DNA from: Melastoma dodecandrum | Taxonomy: Eukaryota; Streptophyta; Magnoliopsida; Myrtales; Melastomataceae | Direction of reading: 5' to 3' | Length of the DNA stretch: 64,000 nucleotides | Assembly: GCA_029817715.1 (NCBI GenBank) | Contig: JARUPY010000271.1 | Span: 682,001-746,000 of the forward strand | Shown here: positions 59,483 to 64,000 of the stretch, in pieces | How positions within the stretch are numbered: position 1 is the stretch's first letter | How the letters are laid out: the number at the start of each line of letters is the position of its first letter | Notes under the pieces: generated by a model | The model's database searches: none | Told to the model about the DNA's origin: nothing | Seen by the model: only the letters and a program-made list of their open reading frames with translations | Position numbers and translations under genes: made by a program

Positions 59483-61095
59483 GGGGCAATGGCCGGCTAC
59501 GCATGTTTCACCGCCGGCCCCGTCAATGGCAGAAATGTTCCGTTTTACATGAGGAGCCCATCAGTTCTATGGAATCATCCATCATACACAGTCTGAGTGT
59601 TAGCTGAATTGCTGTCTTCATTTCGCGCTGTCGGTTTTTCAGTGCGGAAAAGAAAATCAGAAAGAGGTCGTAATAACGAACAGGATGTGGGCTAGGCACC
59701 TCTCCTCGGCAATGCGGAGGAACCAGACCCGGACGAGGTCCATGCCACAGAGGAGGAGATGTAATTGAATAAGGGAATATTTATGACAGACAAGGACAGG
59801 GAAGGAGCGATGCTTACGTGACGAATAAGGGTGGCCAGGGAATATCTCAATGTCAAATAAAAGCTCGTAAGCGTGTAAGGAACTCCGCCCGGTATTAAAC
59901 ATGGGCAACAGCCAACTAGAATGGACCGGTGCTTGCATAATCAGCAATTCGAAATTGAATATCTCGACCGGGCTAGGCCACGAGATGATGATGCGATTAA
60001 AAACCGAAGCTGTTTGGTCAACTTTTAAATGTGAAGACAGAAAGGCCACACGTAATGCCGGGCCACGCGTCGGACGGCGTTGTCAATTTCATTACATCAT
60101 CGGAGAAGACGTTCCCCTCGGCCTGCCGACATCAAATCGCGTTTCCTCAGACCGGAGGAAACGGGACGGGTGACAGTGGTTTTTGTTAAAACCGAGGAGC
60201 CGCCGCCCATCTTTTACTCTTTTAAGTTATTTGATCGACTCCACGACTTGTTCGATTTAATGCCCCTTGGATATGCATTGAAATGTGGCATTTTCCATGT
60301 GTTGTTTGGGAGGAGGTCGCATGCGTAATTAGATAACTCTTGACTCACATGTGGGGAATATTCTTTTATCGGAGGGAAAATTGAACTGAAAAAGAAACGA
60401 GGGACAGAATGGCGCTTGCCCAGAGCGAATCCATCCAATCTAAAACTAACACCATCCTCCGAACAACCTCGTTCGTTGTCTTTCTCCTCTCTTCCCTTCC
60501 CCTCCCTTTCTCTTATCTTCCATCCCCTTTCTTTTATATTTTGTTCCTTTTATTTTTCCCGGATATTCCTATCTAAATCCTGCTTTTGTTATTAAATGTT
60601 TTTTCTTCGAAAGCTTGAATTTATTTTTTTGATATATATATATATATATATATATTAATTTATTTTTAAAGTTTGTGCAAAGGAGGAAGATCAGCTTTTG
60701 GTCTTTTCTTGTTATTAAAAGAGACATTTCTCCTGTTCCCTCCCAAGCAAAAGCTCAAAGAACCCCGGAAGGGAAAGAAAGAGATCGAGGAGGCGCGGGG
60801 GTGGAATGCCCCTGAGCATTTCCTCTCCTCCTTTACGACCCTTTATAAATGGTGTGTGTTGTGATTCTGGGTCGTGTCCCGTTTGCCTTTTTGGTGTGTT
60901 TTTGTCATGAAAGATCGAAACTTTGGGGAATGAACGGGGGGTCTCTTCGTGTTGCTGTTTTTATTGTTGAGTGCTTGATGAAATGGGATTGATCTTCCTT
61001 CTTGCTGAGACACAGATGAGTGATGATGACGATGATGAAGAGAATTCTTCACGGGTTTAGTGAAAGATCCCAGATAAGAGATTCTTAGTCCGATC
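59483..61095. other. Intergenic region and CHUP1-like leader
   Basis: Open frames on both strands between 59650 and 60330 have no motif. CT-rich DNA lies at 60480-60560 and a TA repeat at about 60632-60655. The last 250 bases before 61096 look like a leader. No gene was recognised. Confidence 0.4.
60632..60655. repeat. AT dinucleotide microsatellite
   Basis: About 12 AT units in AT-rich intergenic DNA. Confidence 0.85.
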
Positions 61096-63306
61096 ATGTT
61101 GCGTGATAAGAAGGATATAAGGCCCGTGTTGCTCAAGTTCGGAGTTGCGATCGCCCTTTCTTTCGCCGGGTTCTTCTACGCCCAGATTCAAAGAAGAAGG
61201 GCGGACAGATCCAGACCGGGGTTGCCTCCCCAGAACGCACGCCCTTCGGGTACCTTCCACTTCTTTTGTTTGTTTCCTCTTTGATGTGGATTAGGATTAG
61301 GCTGTTTGGATTTGCTTTCTTGTGTGTGCGCTGATTGTTTATGGAACTTTGCGTCAGATCAATGCAACGAGACAGCCGCCTATCTGGATAGGCCAAGAGA
61401 TGGGCGAAAGAATGATCCGCAAAATGCTACTGCAGCTCATGGCTCTAGGATTGTCCTATCGACTACCGTTGAAAAAAATGTAAACAGAGTTCGACTCCTT
61501 TGAAGGCCGCAAACGGTCTGCGATTCTTTCTGTTATATTTGGTTTTCATTTTCTGCTTGCGATGCCAGGATGAGACATATGTTCAGAGGCTTTACGTAGA
61601 TCCTTCTACAGTAGTCAATTCTCCCAGCAGCGGTCACAGTGGGGAAAAAGCAGGTCTACTCTTGCCCGAATTTGACGATCTCGTGAAGGAACTAGAGTTT
61701 ACGGGTTGTGGTTCTGGAGTATCGCCAAAGAAATATGTCGAAACTACCCAATTGGACACGGATAATCATTCATCCCTGGCTGCAGAAAGGGAAGTCTTCG
61801 AGCAAGAGATAATGCATCTGAGGAACACAGTGAGCATGCTTACGGAGAGGGAGAGGTGCCTCGAGGTTCAGTTGATGGAATACTATGGGCTTAAAGAGCA
61901 GGAAACTGCCGTTATGGAGCTCCAGAACCAGCTGAAGATAAACAGCATGGAGGCTCGGCTTTTCTGCATGAAAATTGAGACCCTTGATGCCGAGAATCGA
62001 AGGTTAGAGGCCAAGGCAGCTGATTATGTGAAAGTTGTGTCCGAGCTCGAGTCTTCCAGGTCGAAAATCAGGATTCTTAAGAAGAAGCTGAAGTTGGAGG
62101 CCGAGCAGAATAGGGAGCAGATTTTGCTGCTTCAGAAAAGAGTCTCCAATTTTCAAGATCGCGAGCTCAAGTCTGCAACAACAGATGCTGACTTGCAATC
62201 TTATGCGGAAGAAATAAAGCATCTGCAACACAAAGTCGAGGAGATGAAGAAAAGGAACTTGGCGTTGCAACTCGAGAACTCTGATCTGAACCGAAGGCTG
62301 GATTCTACCCAACTTCTCGCGAATTGCATCTTGGAAGACCCGGAGGTAAGATTTCTTTTATGTTTGAGTTTCTTTGAGAATTCAACCCCGCTGGCGAAGT
62401 TGATCTGCTGATCTTGGCTTGCTTAAATTTCAGGCGGAGGCACTAAAGAGAGAGGGCGACAATTTGAAACGAGAGATCGAGAGTCTGAAGAAGGAAGTCG
62501 AACAACAAAAAGCCGGGCGATGTGCTGACGTGGAAGAACTAGTTTATCTCCGATGGATAAATGCCTGCTTAAGATACGAGCTACGGAATTATCAGCCGCC
62601 ACCTGGAAAGCCAGCTGCCAGGGACTTGAGCAAGACGCTCAGTCCCAAATCCGAGGAGAAGGCAAAGCAACTCATTCTCGACTACGCACATACCGAAGGG
62701 ACAACGGAAAAGACGATCAACTACTTAGATTTTGATTCAGACCAGTGGTCGTCTTCCCAGACCTCGTATCTCACAGATTCCGGGGATCCCGACGAGGCAT
62801 CTGTCGACTCCCCAAAGGGAGTCAAAACCAATCATCACTCGAAGAGAAGCAGACTGTTTGGAAAGCTACGGAGGCTGGTCTTAGGGAAGGAAGTCGGTCG
62901 AGAGGAAAGCCGCCGATCATCGATCGAAAGAACAGTGTCGCTGGAAGGGCCAGGTAGCTATTCCTTCAACTCCTCCCACGACACATCGAGCGGGACGACG
63001 GGGGCGGACTCGAGCACGCACGGGTCTAGCTGTAGATACACGACCCTCCCGGGCAGCGCATCCAGGCACTCCTTGGATATCCAAAGGCTTAGGAGTTTCA
63101 AGTCGGAGGACACGATGGTGTTCCAAGTGCATCGCCGTAACAGCGACGTGGGGAGCATGGATCGCCCAAAGGACATGGAACTATCACAGTCGTTGGAATC
63201 GGTGCAGAAACAGGAGTTGGCCAAGTTCGCGAAGGTCCTCAATGATACGCGAGGTGGTGCGGCGCCTAAGCCGCCCCCAAAGGTGCATCCCTTTAGCTCC
63301 TTTTGA
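61096..63306 (+). CDS. CHUP1-like coiled-coil protein
   Basis: Four exons: 61096-61249, 61358-61479, 61569-62345 and 62434-63306, encoding 641 residues. An N-terminal hydrophobic anchor (VLLKFGVAIALSFAGFFYA, about 11-29) is followed by a variable region with LLLPEFDDLVKE and then a long coiled coil (about 180-400) of ERE/LExQL heptads. After it comes EELVYLRWINACLRYELRNY with ARDLSKTLSPKSEEKAKQLI, the signature block of CHUP1 and its relatives. Downstream are Ser-rich segments and a short PPP tail ending VHPFSSF. CHUP1 anchors to the chloroplast envelope and binds actin for chloroplast movement. This protein lacks the long Pro-rich region and C-terminal helical domain of CHUP1 itself, so it is a shorter paralogue whose target membrane and partners are open. 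Confidence 0.9.
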
Positions 63307-64000
63307 TACCTTTTTCTTTTTTCTTACTTAGATGTTTATACAAAAATACAAAGAGGTCGGACAGTCTTATTAATCATCATCGACAACGAAGTTCCATCCA
63401 TCATTTGTACGAGGTTTGTGCTAGTTGTTGGCAAAAGATTTGCCAAAATATATGGTAACAAATTTAGAAATTTTCTAAGTTATTGCCTTCGAAAACTACA
63501 ATTTTATAAAAGAGTAGCTAATTCTTTTTTAAAAAATTTCTAAAATTACGATTACATTTTCTTAATCACGAAGTTAGTTAATAATTTTAATTTTTTTTTT
63601 AAATTGAATATCTCGGTTTTCTAAATTTAAATCAAAGAGTCAATCGGTACAAAGTTCTCAGTAAAGTGGATGCTATGAATTATGTTGTCGGAGCCAACAG
63701 AATCCCATCGTCGTCCACCCCCACCCCTTTCGGTTTGATCCGGTACGACGCGTCGCACCGTTAAAAAGGCTCCAGAGCCACGTGTCGGACATCCAGAGGA
63801 GAGTATTAATCAAGATTCTCCCCGCCACAGCGAACAGTGCCGCTCGTATGCGTACATTCCCGTACCAACGCCACGCGCAACATAACCGTTGTAACAAACT
63901 ACGAGAGCTCCCTCGCCTGCCTTCCTTGATCTTCTTCGTCTTCTTTTTTCCTCCCGAATGAATCTCCCCCGCTGAGATAATAAACTGATCCCTTGAAGAT
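63307..64000. other. 3' flank and possible promoter of a gene beyond the window
   Basis: AT-rich DNA follows the CHUP1-like stop. GCCACGTGTCGG at 63777-63788 contains a G-box (CACGTG), and the last 100 bases are CT-rich like a leader, so a plus-strand gene may start just outside. No coding sequence was seen. Confidence 0.35.
63779..63784. promoter_or_regulatory. G-box (CACGTG)
   Basis: CCACGTGTC is a classic bZIP/bHLH site (G-box/ABRE-like). Its gene, if any, lies to the right of the window. Confidence 0.4.

Noticed and set aside
1..64000. CRISPR arrays, bacterial operons, phage or plasmid modules
   Set aside because: Gene structure, introns and protein families are those of a plant nuclear genome. 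No regularly spaced repeat array was seen.

Overview
This window is nuclear DNA of a flowering plant, most likely a eudicot. The genes carry many short GT-AG introns, the intergenic DNA is AT-rich with simple repeats, and the proteins belong to land-plant families: class III HD-Zip, Aux/IAA, DREB, CASP-like, IQD, CHUP1-like and PDR-type ABCG. The species cannot be fixed from sequence alone. There is no CRISPR array, operon or other prokaryotic feature.

Layout. A minus-strand gene runs off the left edge (1-1098). Then come a DREB/ERF gene (4353-5099, +), a CASP-like gene (8923-9847, -), SEC13 (10288-11193, -), a class III HD-Zip gene of the ATHB-15/CORONA type (14992-19715, +, 18 coding exons), a DUF1677 gene (20015-20632, -), a DUF761 gene (22497-23177, +), a decayed MUT9-like/PPK kinase pseudogene (25688-28861, +), a tail-anchored 2OG-oxygenase-like gene (29694-31165, -) divergent from a full-length PDR transporter (32078-38744, +, 22 exons), a PAF1/ELF7 homologue (39950-43750, +), an Aux/IAA gene (45633-47381, +), an IQD gene (52519-53942, +), an uncharacterised two-helix membrane protein (55750-57715, +), a newly assembled small gene of 85 codons (58892-59482, -) and a CHUP1-like coiled-coil gene (61096-63306, +). 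Exon boundaries were read by hand from splice signals, reading phase and family conservation. Every multi-exon model closes in frame, except the partial first gene, which leaves the window, and the pseudogene.

Functionally this is a normal mosaic of unrelated plant genes: transcription regulators (DREB, HD-Zip III, Aux/IAA, PAF1 complex), membrane traffic and transport (SEC13, PDR), cytoskeleton or organelle positioning (IQD, CHUP1-like) and several plant-specific families. I see no cluster that works as one pathway. The points most worth a second look are the kinase pseudogene with at least four independent lesions, the oxygenase-like protein that seems to have lost its iron ligands and gained a C-terminal membrane anchor, the 85-residue gene, a miR165/166 site split by an intron, a homeodomain Arg-to-Cys change, an out-of-frame duplication at the end of the DREB gene and a tRNA-derived SINE.
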